Origin: Oscillospiraceae bacterium | GTDB lineage: Bacteria > Bacillota > Clostridia > Oscillospirales > Oscillospiraceae | Direction: 5' to 3' | NCBI GenBank assembly: GCA_017542425.1 | Contig: JAFXXH010000007.1 | Coordinates: 16,166 to 80,165, forward strand | Length of the DNA stretch: 64,000 nt | Part shown: piece by piece, positions 1 to 9,089 of the stretch | Layout: each line of letters starts with the position of its first letter | Position numbering within the stretch: position 1 is the first letter of the stretch | Position numbers and translations under genes: made by a program | The notes under the pieces: generated by a model | What the model saw: the letters and a program-made list of their open reading frames with translations, nothing else | The model's database searches: none | What the model was told of the DNA's origin: nothing

Positions 1-1
1 G

Positions 2-841
2 AACCTTTCTCCCGGTTTCTATCCCGGTGTGTCCCCCCTGGCGGGAGTGCTTGCGGTGATCGCCGTTGCGCCCTGGGCTTTTGTGGGCTTCGACACCATC
101 CCCCAGGCGGCGGAGGAGTTCAATTTCTCCGCAAAAAAGACAAAGCTGATTATGGTGCTTTCGATCCTGTTTGGGGCTGCCGTCTATGTCATTTTGAACA
201 CCGTGACGGCGATGGTGATTCCGGAGGGGTATGAAAGCTGGGCGGCCTACATGGATGATCTGCCGAATTTGAGTGGCCTGCTTTCTCTGCCTACGTTTCA
301 TGCAGGCTATCAGCTGTTGGGTTCCGCCGGACTTGTATTTCTGGGAATCGCGGTCCTCGGGGCGATCCTGTCCGGCATCATCGGATTTTACATGGCAACA
401 AGCCGTTTGCTCTATTCCATGGCGCAGGAGAAGGTGCTTCCGTCCTGGTTTGGGACGCTGCACGCGAAACACAAGACGCCCGCGCATGCCATCCTCTTTG
501 TGCTCCTGATTGCGTTGATCGCCCCGTTTTTCGGGCGGACCGCTCTGGGCTGGATCGTGGACATGTCTTCTATTGGCGCAGCCATCGGCTATGGCTATAC
601 CTCCCTTGCGGCATTGAAGTTCGCAAAACGCGAGGGCAATCGCAGGATTCTGTTCACCGGCGTTTTGGGCACACTTTTCTCCCTGGTGTTTTGCGTGCTG
701 CTGCTGGTGCCGATCCCGATGTTTCATTGTTCTCTTGGCAGAGAGTCCTACATCTGTCTGCTGATCTGGATCGCGCTGGGGATTGTCTTTTATCTGCGCT
801 CGGCCAAAAAGCGCAAAGCAGCTGCAAAACCAAAGGACTGA
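2..841 (+). CDS. APC-family amino acid permease, C-terminal part (5' truncated by window edge)
   Basis: The reading frame is already open at base 2, so the gene begins outside the window and about 279 residues of its C-terminal part are visible. The stretch PWAFVGFDTIPQAAEE is typical of APC-superfamily amino acid/polyamine permeases, where this conserved segment lines the substrate path. Hydrophobic membrane segments alternate with short loops, and the protein ends in a basic tail rich in K and A. The GTG at 29 could be mistaken for a start but lies inside the frame. It is followed after 30 bases by the polysaccharide locus and may not belong to it functionally. The substrate cannot be told from this part. 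Confidence 0.85.
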   Translation, partial: NLSPGFYPGVSPLAGVLAVIAVAPWAFVGFDTIPQAAEEFNFSAKKTKLIMVLSILFGAAVYVILNTVTAMVIPEGYESWAAYMDDLPNLSGLLSLPTFHAGYQLLGSAGLVFLGIAVLGAILSGIIGFYMATSRLLYSMAQEKVLPSWFGTLHAKHKTPAHAILFVLLIALIAPFFGRTALGWIVDMSSIGAAIGYGYTSLAALKFAKREGNRRILFTGVLGTLFSLVFCVLLLVPIPMFHCSLGRESYICLLIWIALGIVFYLRSAKKRKAAAKPKD

Positions 842-871
842 TCGGGTGAACGAAACAAAGAGGTGACGACG

Positions 872-1966
872 ATGAGTTTGGGCAATTCTATCATGCGGCG
901 GGAAAAGCGTATGGATGAGCGGTTCCAGCAGCGCGTGATTTCCCTGCACAACCGGAGGGAGTGCGCGCAGGTTTTTCGCTTTCAGGCTGACAATCCGCCA
1001 CCGGAGACGCGCAAAGCGGCCGTCGGCGCGGTTTGGAAAAAATACACCGACGTAAACTGCAAATGGGCGCAGTATTACTGGTCATGCAATGGCATCGCCA
1101 GCCCCTATTACATTCCGTCCGATGTCTGGTTCAGCAAGCTCTGCCGAAAGCTGAATTCACTGGATCGTTTCGGCTGGCCGCAGTTTCAGGACAAAAACTA
1201 TCTTGACCTGTTGTTTCGAGACGTGCGCCAGCCGGAGATTGTGGTGCGCAACGTGGCCGGACAGCTGTTGGACAGACAGTTTAACGCGATCACGTTGAAA
1301 GAAGCGATTGCGCTTTGTCTCCGGGAGGCGGAGCTGCTGGTAAAACCCAGCATCAGCTCCAAAGGCGGCAGAGGCATTGCGTTTCTCGGCAATGCGGAAA
1401 ATCCCGCTACGGAGGACACCGTGGCGGCGATGTTTTCGGAGCGGGGCAATGACTTCAGTGTGCAGCGCGTCCTGCGCCAGCACAGCAAGCTGGCGGCGCT
1501 GAACCCCGATTCCATCAATTCCATTCGGGTACAGACTTTGCTCTGGAAGGGCAAGGTATACGTCCTCAGCGCACTGGTTCGCGTGGGCGTCAAAGGCTGC
1601 CGTGTGGACAATCCGCACGCTTCAGACGGCGTTTCCTGCGTCCTGACGCCGGAAGGGGCCATGGTTCAGACGGCCTACGATCGAAACTGGCGTTCCAGAC
1701 CGACTTTGCCCAACGGGGAAGCGCCCGGCGGCTTGGAAATTCCTTTCTATGACCAGATCATCGAAACTGTTCGGAAGCTTCAGTATCGAGTTCCGCACTC
1801 CCGTCTGGTGGGCTGGGATATGTCGGTATCGGAGGACGGAGAACCGATTCTGATCGAGGCGAATCTGGATTATCCGGAAGTGTATTTTCATCAGCTTGGC
1901 AAAGGGCCGATCATCTGGGATCCGGTCCTGTTTGACGACGTGATGGAGTATGTGTTTCACAAGTGA
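872..1966 (+). CDS. Sugar-transfer-associated ATP-grasp protein (first copy)
   Basis: A 364-residue protein resembling the sugar-transfer-associated ATP-grasp family, cytoplasmic ligases found in capsule and exopolysaccharide loci and thought to couple an amino acid or carboxylate to another group using ATP. The mid-part LLVKPSISSKGGRGIAFL resembles the ATP-grasp phosphate-binding segment, and GWDMSVSEDGEPILIEANLD carries the Asp/Glu/Asn metal-binding end typical of the fold. Start chosen at ATG 872, about 6 bases after GAGGTG; a GTG at 863 is in frame but sits on that ribosome binding site. It opens a co-directional cluster and is followed by a paralogue. The substrate is unknown. Confidence 0.78.
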   Translation: MSLGNSIMRREKRMDERFQQRVISLHNRRECAQVFRFQADNPPPETRKAAVGAVWKKYTDVNCKWAQYYWSCNGIASPYYIPSDVWFSKLCRKLNSLDRFGWPQFQDKNYLDLLFRDVRQPEIVVRNVAGQLLDRQFNAITLKEAIALCLREAELLVKPSISSKGGRGIAFLGNAENPATEDTVAAMFSERGNDFSVQRVLRQHSKLAALNPDSINSIRVQTLLWKGKVYVLSALVRVGVKGCRVDNPHASDGVSCVLTPEGAMVQTAYDRNWRSRPTLPNGEAPGGLEIPFYDQIIETVRKLQYRVPHSRLVGWDMSVSEDGEPILIEANLDYPEVYFHQLGKGPIIWDPVLFDDVMEYVFHK

Positions 1967-2039
1967 AGGATCTGGAGTCATTTTGTTTTTGAAATCGGCA
2001 GGACAGGACAGCGCATGAATGCAGGAAAGGAAGACGGAG

Positions 2040-3089
2040 ATGACGATCAATCGAGAAGACATCAAGAACAACAGGATCATTCGCCATGTCTGGTATTTTA
2101 CCAAAGGACTGTTGCGCAGAAGCCAATTGCGGAAAAAGGCGGAGGAGACAGCGGAACGCTTTCAGATTCCGTTTTCCTCGGAAAAGGAAAAACAGCGCTG
2201 TCTTGCGGACATGCTGCGTATGAACCGGCTGTATGGATACGACTTCGACGAATACTTCCTGTTCCGTTTCGCGGAAAAACCGCTGCGTGAGCGCCGGACC
2301 TTTGTGGCAGACTGGGAGCATTTGGGCTATACCTGCGCGATGAACAATCCGGCGAACGCGCAGATTTACGACAACAAGTGGAAGACCTATCAGGCTTTTC
2401 GGGATTTTTTTCATCGGGAACTGCTCTATTGCGACGCCGGACTGCCGGAGGCGGACTTCCGTCTCTTTGAGGAACGGCACCCATCTTACATCGTCAAACC
2501 GCTGGACGCCACCTGTGGACGGGGCGTTCGCGTGGCGCACAGCGGGGAAGACCTGCAGGCGCTGCTCCGGGAAAACGGCGGACGCTTTCTGGCGGAGGAG
2601 CTGATCGTGCAGGCCCCGGAACTGGCAAAGCTGCATCCGGAATCCGTGAATACCGTCCGGGTTCCCACCATTTCCTATGGGGATTCGGTGGAGATCGTGC
2701 ATCCATTCCTGCGCGTGGGACAGCATGGCAGTCTGGTGGACAACGCCGGCTTTGGCGGAATCATCTGTACGCTGGACGTGGATACCGGCCGCGTCATCGC
2801 GGCTGCTGACGAACATGGAAACCACTATGAGAACCATCCCGACACGAAAGAGAGAATCCTGGGTTTTGTGGTGCCACGGTGGGATGAGGCGAAAAAGGTG
2901 GCGGCGGCGCTGGCGCGTGTGGTGCCCGACAATCACTACACCGGCTGGGATCTGGCCTGCACAAAGGACGGCGCGTGGGTGCTGGTGGAGGCCAACCGCA
3001 GAGGACAGTTCCTCTGGCAGATCTCGGATCTGGTGGGCTTTCGGAAGGAGATCAAAGACGATCTGGCCCGAATGGGAAAAAAGTACTGA
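2040..3089 (+). CDS. Sugar-transfer-associated ATP-grasp protein (second copy)
   Basis: A 349-residue second member of the same ATP-grasp family as the preceding gene; the two are paralogues but clearly diverged. Visible signatures are YIVKPLDATCGRGVRV (ATP phosphate grip), LHPESVNTVRVPT, and the C-terminal GWDLACTKDGAWVLVEANRR metal-binding segment. Start taken at ATG 2040; an ATG at 2019 is in frame and would add seven residues. The spacing of GGAAAGGA favours the inner start. The next gene follows after 19 bases, so co-transcription is likely. The tandem pair suggests two successive or alternative ligation steps during modification of the polysaccharide repeat, which is inference. Confidence 0.78.
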   Translation: MTINREDIKNNRIIRHVWYFTKGLLRRSQLRKKAEETAERFQIPFSSEKEKQRCLADMLRMNRLYGYDFDEYFLFRFAEKPLRERRTFVADWEHLGYTCAMNNPANAQIYDNKWKTYQAFRDFFHRELLYCDAGLPEADFRLFEERHPSYIVKPLDATCGRGVRVAHSGEDLQALLRENGGRFLAEELIVQAPELAKLHPESVNTVRVPTISYGDSVEIVHPFLRVGQHGSLVDNAGFGGIICTLDVDTGRVIAAADEHGNHYENHPDTKERILGFVVPRWDEAKKVAAALARVVPDNHYTGWDLACTKDGAWVLVEANRRGQFLWQISDLVGFRKEIKDDLARMGKKY

Positions 3090-3108
3090 GACGGAAATGA
3101 GGGGAAGC

Positions 3109-4404
3109 ATGAACCTGAACGGAAAAAAATTGGTTTTCTTTGGAGGGTCTGGTCTGGACGTCTGCGCGATCGTGCGCGCAAAGGAACTGGGGATTACGAC
3201 GGTGGTGTGCAACAAGTTTTCCGTGGACAAATCGCCGGCAAAGGCCATCGCGGATGAAGCCTGGACCGAGGATTTTTCCAACACGGAGCGGATCGGAACT
3301 CTGATCCGGGAGCGGCATGTGGACGGCATCTTTGTCGGATGGACGGATTCCCATCTTCCCTATTACGCGGCGATCTGCCAGCAGAACGGTCTGCCATGCT
3401 GTGGGACGCCGGAGCAGTTCGCGATCCTCTCCAACAACAAAAAACGTTTCAAGGAACTGTGCGGGCAGTACGGTGTCCCGGTGGTCCGGGAATACCCGCT
3501 GAGCATCGACTTTCACCCGGAGGACCTGGCTCGGATGCAGTATCCGGTGATGGTGAAACCCGCGGACGGAAGCGGCGGCCGCGGCGTGAAGCGCTGTGAC
3601 AGCGAGGATGCATTGAAAACCCATTACCGCGCGCTCTATACACAAGGAAGCACAAATATTATCTGCGAAGAATACATCGACTCCAAAAAAGAGATCTTTT
3701 TGAACTATACCATTGTGGATTCCGTCTGCCATTTGGCTGCCGGTTACATGAGTTTCGATTCCATACGCGCCGACGGCAGTTCTGGTCCCGCACTGCTTCA
3801 CGTTTATCCCTCCTCCTATCTCCGACTCTATCAGGACACGGTGGAGCCGCACGTTCTGCGGATGTTGAAAGGCATCGGTCTGCAAAACGCGGTGCTGTCG
3901 CTCCAGGGCTTTGTGGTGGGGGATCGTTTCGTTTTCCATGAGACCGGTCTGCGTATGGGCGGCGGCCAGTCCTATGTCTTTACCAAAAAGTTGAACGGCC
4001 TGAGTGCCCTGGATCAGATGCTGGAGTTTTCCGTCACCGGACGGGTTTCCACGTCGGAAACCGGTATCCGGGACAATCCCTATTTTTCCAAGTACGGCGT
4101 CAACTACTATATTTCTCTGCGCACGGGACGGATCCGCGAGATCCGGGGTCTCGAAGCGGTGAAAGCGATGCCGCAGGTGCTGCAGCTCTCCTCCTACCAC
4201 AAGCCGGGAGACTTCATCCAGGCGGGCACATCTCTGGACAGCGTGATTTATCGTCTGCATGTCATGGACGATACCCCGGAGCAGTTGGCGAGGACCTTGG
4301 AAACCATTGCGCATACGTTCTGCATTTTGGACGAAAACGGCGAAGAAATGCAGGTGGAGCGCCTGGGATATGACCGGGCTCTGGAAATGATCCACAATGC
4401 GTAG
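3109..4404 (+). CDS. ATP-grasp ligase, carbamoyl-phosphate-synthase-like
   Basis: About 431 residues. An N-terminal nucleotide-binding-like (pre-ATP-grasp) part, KLVFFGGSGLDVCAIVRAKE, is followed by a central ATP-grasp fold. This shows FKELCGQYGVPVVRE, then PVMVKPADGSGGRGVK as ATP grip, then FHETGLRMGGGQSYV near the metal site. It belongs to the broad group of ATP-grasp carboxylate-amine ligases related to carbamoyl-phosphate synthase large chain and amino acid ligases. Start at ATG 3109 follows AGGGGA; an in-frame ATG lies at 3097. It is the third ATP-grasp protein in a row and differs from the two before it in family. The acceptor and donor cannot be inferred from sequence alone. Confidence 0.8.
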   Translation: MNLNGKKLVFFGGSGLDVCAIVRAKELGITTVVCNKFSVDKSPAKAIADEAWTEDFSNTERIGTLIRERHVDGIFVGWTDSHLPYYAAICQQNGLPCCGTPEQFAILSNNKKRFKELCGQYGVPVVREYPLSIDFHPEDLARMQYPVMVKPADGSGGRGVKRCDSEDALKTHYRALYTQGSTNIICEEYIDSKKEIFLNYTIVDSVCHLAAGYMSFDSIRADGSSGPALLHVYPSSYLRLYQDTVEPHVLRMLKGIGLQNAVLSLQGFVVGDRFVFHETGLRMGGGQSYVFTKKLNGLSALDQMLEFSVTGRVSTSETGIRDNPYFSKYGVNYYISLRTGRIREIRGLEAVKAMPQVLQLSSYHKPGDFIQAGTSLDSVIYRLHVMDDTPEQLARTLETIAHTFCILDENGEEMQVERLGYDRALEMIHNA

Positions 4405-4422
4405 AGAAGCGGGGAAGGCGTC

Positions 4423-5421
4423 GTGGGAGAGATCGGAAGTGAATTCTGGAACGTACCCGCATCCGGGAACGGGAGCGGTCTGTTTCCACTCCACACACAG
4501 TGGTTTCTGTCCGGTAGAAGCGCCTTGCGCTCCATCGTTCGGGAACTGAGCGACTGTCATACCGTCGCCATGCCATCCTGGTGTTGCGACAGTATGGTGG
4601 AGCCATTTCTGGAAGCGGGATTTCAAGTCCGGTTTTATCCCGTATATTGGGACGGAGGGTTGATTCAGGAGCCGTACACGGATTGCGACGTGTTGTACTT
4701 GATGGACTACTTTGGTCATACCGGACAGCAGTGTGTGCCCCACGCCTGTTCGAGCGTGGTGGTCCAGGATCTCACGCATTCGCTGTTTTCCACCCCCTGC
4801 GTCGATGCGGATTACTGTTTCGGTTCTCTTCGGAAGTGGTGCGGCGTATGGACAGGCGGATATGCCTGGACGCGGGACGGGCGTGTTCTGACTACGGGGG
4901 AAGCGGAGGACGGCGTTTACATCGCACTGCGCCGTGACGCGATGGAGCGTAAGGCAGCCTACATTTGCGGAGGCAGCGGAGGCAAGGACTATCTGGAACT
5001 GTTTGCGCAGGCGGAAGACCGCCTCGAGCGTACCGGGATTGCCCCGGCAGCGCAGCGGGACATCCTGTTGGCGCAAACCCTTGATGTCGCCGGAATACAG
5101 ACCCGCCGGAGGACGAACGCGGAAACACTGCGGTCCGCCTTTGCCGAATGGCTGCTCTTCCCGGAGATGGAAGAGACGGACTGCCCCATGTTTGTACCGG
5201 TGCTGGTTCCCGACGGCCGTCGGGACAAGCTCCGCAGCGGACTGATTCGGCATGAGATCTATTGTCCTGTTCACTGGCCGGTCAGCAGCTGTCATCGGCT
5301 TGATGCGCGGGAGCGGGTTTTATATGAAAATGAGCTCAGTCTGGTCTGTGACCAGCGATATACAGTGGAGAATATGCAGCGCATGGTGAACGTGATCCAT
5401 TCGCTTTGGAAGGAAGAATGA
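4423..5421 (+). CDS. PLP-dependent aminotransferase-fold protein, DegT/DnrJ-like and divergent
   Basis: A 332-residue protein with the outline of fold-type-I PLP enzymes. It has a SGRSALRSIV segment near the N-terminus (cofactor phosphate region), MPSWCCDSMVEPFLEAGF (substrate-side loop), a VVVQDLTHSLFS stretch where the PLP-binding Asp would lie, and FGSLRKW, whose Lys is the likely Schiff-base residue. It is more diverged than the clear DegT aminotransferase at 15.5 kb, so the reaction is uncertain; sugar or amino acid transamination fits the locus. Start is GTG 4423 after GGGGAAGG. The next gene starts two bases after the stop, indicating tight operon coupling. Confidence 0.62.
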   Translation: MGEIGSEFWNVPASGNGSGLFPLHTQWFLSGRSALRSIVRELSDCHTVAMPSWCCDSMVEPFLEAGFQVRFYPVYWDGGLIQEPYTDCDVLYLMDYFGHTGQQCVPHACSSVVVQDLTHSLFSTPCVDADYCFGSLRKWCGVWTGGYAWTRDGRVLTTGEAEDGVYIALRRDAMERKAAYICGGSGGKDYLELFAQAEDRLERTGIAPAAQRDILLAQTLDVAGIQTRRRTNAETLRSAFAEWLLFPEMEETDCPMFVPVLVPDGRRDKLRSGLIRHEIYCPVHWPVSSCHRLDARERVLYENELSLVCDQRYTVENMQRMVNVIHSLWKEE

Positions 5422-5422
5422 C

Positions 5423-6454
5423 GTGCTCAAAGTTTATACCCTAAAAGAATCAGAAGCGTGGGATTCTGTGGTTCGCTCCTTTCGGGCGTATGATACCTAT
5501 TGGCTCAGCGGATATGTCAAAGCGTTTCAGATTCATGGAGATGGTGCGCCTCTCCTGCTTTTTTACGAAGACGGCAAGACGCGTGGCATCCATGTGGTGA
5601 TGAAGCGAGATATTGCGCAGGATGAGAGGTTTCGGAACCGTATTCCGGAATCCGAATATTTTGACGTGACGACACCCTATGGCTACGGCGGCTGGCTCAT
5701 AGAAGGGGAACAGACGGGGCCTCTGTTCGACGCTTACAGCGCGTGGCTGCATGAAAATGGCATCATCAGCGAGTTTGTTCGCTTTCACCCCATGCTGCAA
5801 AACCATGCGGCGTGCGGTGATTTCTATGAAGTTGTGCCGTTGGGCGAGGTGGTTCACATGGATCTGACCTCTCCAGAGGTGATTTGGAACAACCTGACCA
5901 GCAAAAACCGGAACATGATCCGGAAGGCGCTCAAAAATGAGATCCGTATCTACAACGGCAGATTTCCGGAGATCTATGAGACATTCCGTGCGATCTACAA
6001 CGCGACGATGGACAAGGACGGGGCGGATGACTATTACTATTTTCAGCCCGCGTTTTATGCGTCCATTTTGGAGGACCTGCCACAGAATGCGCAGGTCTTC
6101 TGGGCGGAGAAAGACGGAACGGTCATCGCCGCATCCATTATGCTGACAGCCAATGGTCGGATGAACTATCATCTGTCCGGGAGTTTGCGGGAGTACAGTT
6201 CCCTGGCACCGGGGAATCTGATCCTTTATCAGGCAGCGCTCTGGGGCTGCGCCAACGGCTTCCAGACCCTATATCTGGGTGGGGGCGTTGGTTCCGGAGA
6301 GGACAGTTTGTTTCGCTTTAAACGTGCGTTCTATAAGGGTGAACTGCACCGTTTTTCCATCGGGAAAAGAATCTGCGACATGGCGCGCTATGCGGAATTG
6401 GTCCGACTGCGGGAAGAGACAGATCGCAGCTATTTTCCCAAGTATCGAGCATAG
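5423..6454 (+). CDS. FemAB/GNAT-type acyltransferase (peptidoglycan-bridge-like)
   Basis: A 343-residue protein with the double-GNAT layout of FemAB-like proteins, which transfer aminoacyl or acyl groups to cell-wall or glycan amines. The segment WNNLTSKNRNMIRKALKNE is the typical FemAB/acetyltransferase_6 signature. The region around residues 190-300 (DYYYFQPAFYASILEDLP, YLGGGVGSGEDSLFRFKRAF) is characteristic of the catalytic GNAT half. The start is GTG 5423, directly after the preceding stop, with AAGGAAG upstream. Next to several ATP-grasp ligases and a deacetylase, it plausibly adds an amino acid or acyl group to a sugar amine, which is inference. Confidence 0.75.
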   Translation: MLKVYTLKESEAWDSVVRSFRAYDTYWLSGYVKAFQIHGDGAPLLLFYEDGKTRGIHVVMKRDIAQDERFRNRIPESEYFDVTTPYGYGGWLIEGEQTGPLFDAYSAWLHENGIISEFVRFHPMLQNHAACGDFYEVVPLGEVVHMDLTSPEVIWNNLTSKNRNMIRKALKNEIRIYNGRFPEIYETFRAIYNATMDKDGADDYYYFQPAFYASILEDLPQNAQVFWAEKDGTVIAASIMLTANGRMNYHLSGSLREYSSLAPGNLILYQAALWGCANGFQTLYLGGGVGSGEDSLFRFKRAFYKGELHRFSIGKRICDMARYAELVRLREETDRSYFPKYRA

Positions 6455-6465
6455 GAGGACGGACA

Positions 6466-7140
6466 ATGAATGTACTTGTAATCGCACCTCATAGAGATGA
6501 CGAGATCCTGGGCGTCGGTGGAACGATTCTGAAACGAAAGGCCGCCGGGGACCGGGTCACCGTCTGCGTCGCCACCGCGTCAGAAGGAATGGAGTGGACG
6601 GAGCATACCAAAACAATCCACCGGGAGATGCTGCAGGCGCACGCCTACTGCGGAATTGATCGCTACATCGGTCTGCCCTTCAAGCCGGTGATCCTGGAAA
6701 GCTATTCCCGGTCCGACTTCAATAAGGCCCTTCTGCAGGTGGTGCGGGAGGAGGCACCGGAGGAGGTCTATGTTCCCTTCTGGGGTGATATGCAAAAGGA
6801 CCATCGTCTGGTCTGCGAAGCGGCCATGGTGGTGCTACGGGCAAAGTACAAGCATCCGGTGCAAAGAATCTATGCCTACGAGACCTTGTCAGAAACCGGG
6901 ATCAACCTGCCCAATGCGGAAAATGCTTTCCTGCCGAATGTTTTTGAAGACATCAGCGACTACTTGGAGCAAAAGCTGCACGCGCTGCACTTTTTTGCAT
7001 CTCAGATGTCGGATTTCCCGGATTTGAGATCCTATCAGGCGGTGGAAGCGTTGGCGAGGCTCCGTGGTGCGACCGCAGATCTGCCTGCGGCGGAGGCGTT
7101 CATGTTGATCCGGGAAATCAAGCGGGTGGGAGAAAGATGA
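6466..7140 (+). CDS. PIG-L/LmbE-family deacetylase
   Basis: A 224-residue zinc-dependent N-deacetylase of the PIG-L (LmbE-like) family. The diagnostic metal motif PHRDDE is at residues 8-13 in MNVLVIAPHRDDEIL, and a second metal ligand region KDHRLV follows around residues 105-112. Family members remove acetyl groups from GlcNAc-type sugars linked to lipids, nucleotides or small molecules. Here it would expose an amine on a sugar of this locus. An AGGAGG lies 8 bases before ATG 6466. The stop overlaps the start of the next gene. Which GlcNAc derivative it acts on is not visible. Confidence 0.88.
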   Translation: MNVLVIAPHRDDEILGVGGTILKRKAAGDRVTVCVATASEGMEWTEHTKTIHREMLQAHAYCGIDRYIGLPFKPVILESYSRSDFNKALLQVVREEAPEEVYVPFWGDMQKDHRLVCEAAMVVLRAKYKHPVQRIYAYETLSETGINLPNAENAFLPNVFEDISDYLEQKLHALHFFASQMSDFPDLRSYQAVEALARLRGATADLPAAEAFMLIREIKRVGER

Positions 7141-7823
7141 TGTATCGGTTTTTCAAACGGAGCTTTGACCTGCTCTGTTCCGTACTTGCGCTGACGGTGC
7201 TTTCCCCGGCGATTCTGCTGATCGCATGTGGCATCAAGCTTTCCAGCGCTGGCCCGGTGTTTTATAAAAGCGAGCGGATCGGTCGGCACCGTCATCCCTT
7301 TACCATGTTCAAATTCCGGACCATGCACCTCAAATCGGAGCAGGCGCAGGAGAGCCAGTATCTGGTGAACCAGGCGAGAATCTTCAAGTTTGGCAGTTTT
7401 CTCAGGAAAAGCAAACTGGACGAACTGCCGCAGTTGCTCAATGTGTTGTTGGGGGACATGTCCATCGTGGGTCCCAGACCCTATGGCAGAAAGTTCACAG
7501 GGCAGCATTATGTGGGCAAATATGAACAGATCCTGGATGTTCGGCCTGGCCTGGCCTGCCTGGACAGCCTGTATGACTATACGCATGGCGAACTCTTCGT
7601 ACCCGATGAGCAGGAATACCGGCAAAACGTACTTCCGGTTAGAACAGAACTGGCCAGACTCTATGTGGCGCGGAAGGGCGTTGGTCTGGATGTGTATTGT
7701 ATTCTCCGGACCGTCGGCGTGATGTTTGCGATCGTGGTATTGAAAAAGACGCGTTTTGTCTATACCGCATGGGAGAAACAAGCAAGCATGGCGCTGACGC
7801 AGACGTCGGCTGCCGGGAGGTGA
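7137..7823 (+). CDS. Bacterial sugar transferase (initiating phospho-glycosyltransferase)
   Basis: A 228-residue monotopic phosphoglycosyl transferase of the bacterial sugar transferase family. It moves a phospho-sugar from a nucleotide sugar onto undecaprenyl phosphate at the inner face of the membrane, the first step of repeat-unit assembly. It shows one N-terminal hydrophobic helix (residues 12-32), then PVFYKSERIGR, FTMFKFRTM, LRKSKLDELPQLLNVLLGDMSIVGPRP with the catalytic Asp-Glu pair in the DELPQ segment. It is of the short catalytic-core type, without the long polytopic N-terminus of WbaP. Start codon ATG 7137 overlaps the deacetylase stop. Confidence 0.92.
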   Translation: MMYRFFKRSFDLLCSVLALTVLSPAILLIACGIKLSSAGPVFYKSERIGRHRHPFTMFKFRTMHLKSEQAQESQYLVNQARIFKFGSFLRKSKLDELPQLLNVLLGDMSIVGPRPYGRKFTGQHYVGKYEQILDVRPGLACLDSLYDYTHGELFVPDEQEYRQNVLPVRTELARLYVARKGVGLDVYCILRTVGVMFAIVVLKKTRFVYTAWEKQASMALTQTSAAGR

Positions 7824-7831
7824 GAGACGCG

Positions 7832-8989
7832 ATGGATTTTCATGGAATTAGAGTATTGGTGACGGACGGAGCCGGGCGGCAGACCCTGACGGTATTGCAT
7901 GGCCTGCGGGACCTGGGGTGCCGCGTCTCCATTTTGTGTACATCCAAGCTGGATTTTTGCTATGCATCCAGAATCCCGGAGGAGAAGCTTCTGGACGAGC
8001 GGGCCTCCCCAGCTCACAGTGGTTTTTGCGACTATATCCTGTCGCTGGCTGCTTCTGGCAAGTATGATGTGCTCTTGCCCGTGGGCGAAATGACCACCAA
8101 CCGCATTACGCTCATCGAGGATGCGGTCAAAAAACATGTCAAGCTCGCCTGTGCGCCTCGTTCGGCTTACATCAACGCCTTTGATAAGCAGCGGACCTTT
8201 GAATACGCGGCGCAAAACGGAATTCCCGCGCCGAAGACCAGGTTGAGAACTCAGACCGTGGAGGACTATCTTGAGACGGTGTCCTTCCCCCTGATTATCA
8301 AGCCCCGCAACGGCGTGGGTTCCATCGGATTCCATAAGTTTTCCCGGCGTGAGGACTTTGAGCCCTATCTCCGGGAGCATGGAATTGATTTGGATCTCTA
8401 TGTTTTGCAGGAATATGTGGACTATGAAAAGCGTCTGGGCACGATTTTGTTCATGGACCAGAAGGACAACGTCTGTATGGCCTATGCGGATGAAGTGCTG
8501 CGCTGGTATCCATTGGACGCCGGTAGTGCCTGCTGCATAAGATCCATCGACTACCCAGAGGTAATCCAGTGGTCTGCGGATTTGCTGCGTGCGATGCATT
8601 GGCGCGGCGTGGCTGCCTTGTCTTTTATGGTAGACCGGACTACGGGTGAACCGAAGCTGTTGGAAATAAATGGACGCATTCCTGCGAGCATTCGGCTCAG
8701 TCGCCAATGCGGTTTCAATGTAGCAAAACTGTTGCTGGAGATGGCTTTTGACGAGGATGTCGAACAATATGGACCAAATCGGGTGTTCGGTCAGGTGACC
8801 CGTCATTTTCACGCAGAAATTCCATGGTTCCTTCATTCTAAGGACAGGTTCCGTTGTGAACCTTCCTGGTTCAGTTGGAGGAATACAAAAGATGTCGTTT
8901 TCTGGCGGGATGATCCAAAACCATGGTTTAAGTATACGATTCAAAAGCTCTTTGGATATGGTGAATTCAAAAAGAAGAGACAGCATTAA
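7832..8989 (+). CDS. ATP-grasp ligase (fourth in the locus)
   Basis: A 385-residue ATP-grasp protein. VLVTDGAGRQTLTVLHGLRD is the N-terminal Rossmann-like pre-ATP-grasp part; FPLIIKPRNGVGSIGFHKF is the ATP grip; YVLQEYVDYEKRLG and ALSFMVDRTTGEPKLLEING give the metal-binding Glu and Asn. It resembles carboxylate-amine ligases of the carbamoyl-phosphate synthase type and is not close to the sugar-transfer-associated copies upstream. Start at ATG 7832, 8 bases after the sugar-transferase stop; a longer frame to 7697 would overlap that gene and has no better ribosome binding site. The product is unknown; the locus suggests amide formation on a sugar acid. Confidence 0.8.
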   Translation: MDFHGIRVLVTDGAGRQTLTVLHGLRDLGCRVSILCTSKLDFCYASRIPEEKLLDERASPAHSGFCDYILSLAASGKYDVLLPVGEMTTNRITLIEDAVKKHVKLACAPRSAYINAFDKQRTFEYAAQNGIPAPKTRLRTQTVEDYLETVSFPLIIKPRNGVGSIGFHKFSRREDFEPYLREHGIDLDLYVLQEYVDYEKRLGTILFMDQKDNVCMAYADEVLRWYPLDAGSACCIRSIDYPEVIQWSADLLRAMHWRGVAALSFMVDRTTGEPKLLEINGRIPASIRLSRQCGFNVAKLLLEMAFDEDVEQYGPNRVFGQVTRHFHAEIPWFLHSKDRFRCEPSWFSWRNTKDVVFWRDDPKPWFKYTIQKLFGYGEFKKKRQH

Positions 8990-9089
8990 CTTCTTTCAAA
9001 ACCGTCAAGCCGTCTGATATGAGACAGTTTGCAATTATCAGGTGGAACGAACGATATCAGAAACACGAAGTGTGAGGGAATATTCAGAT

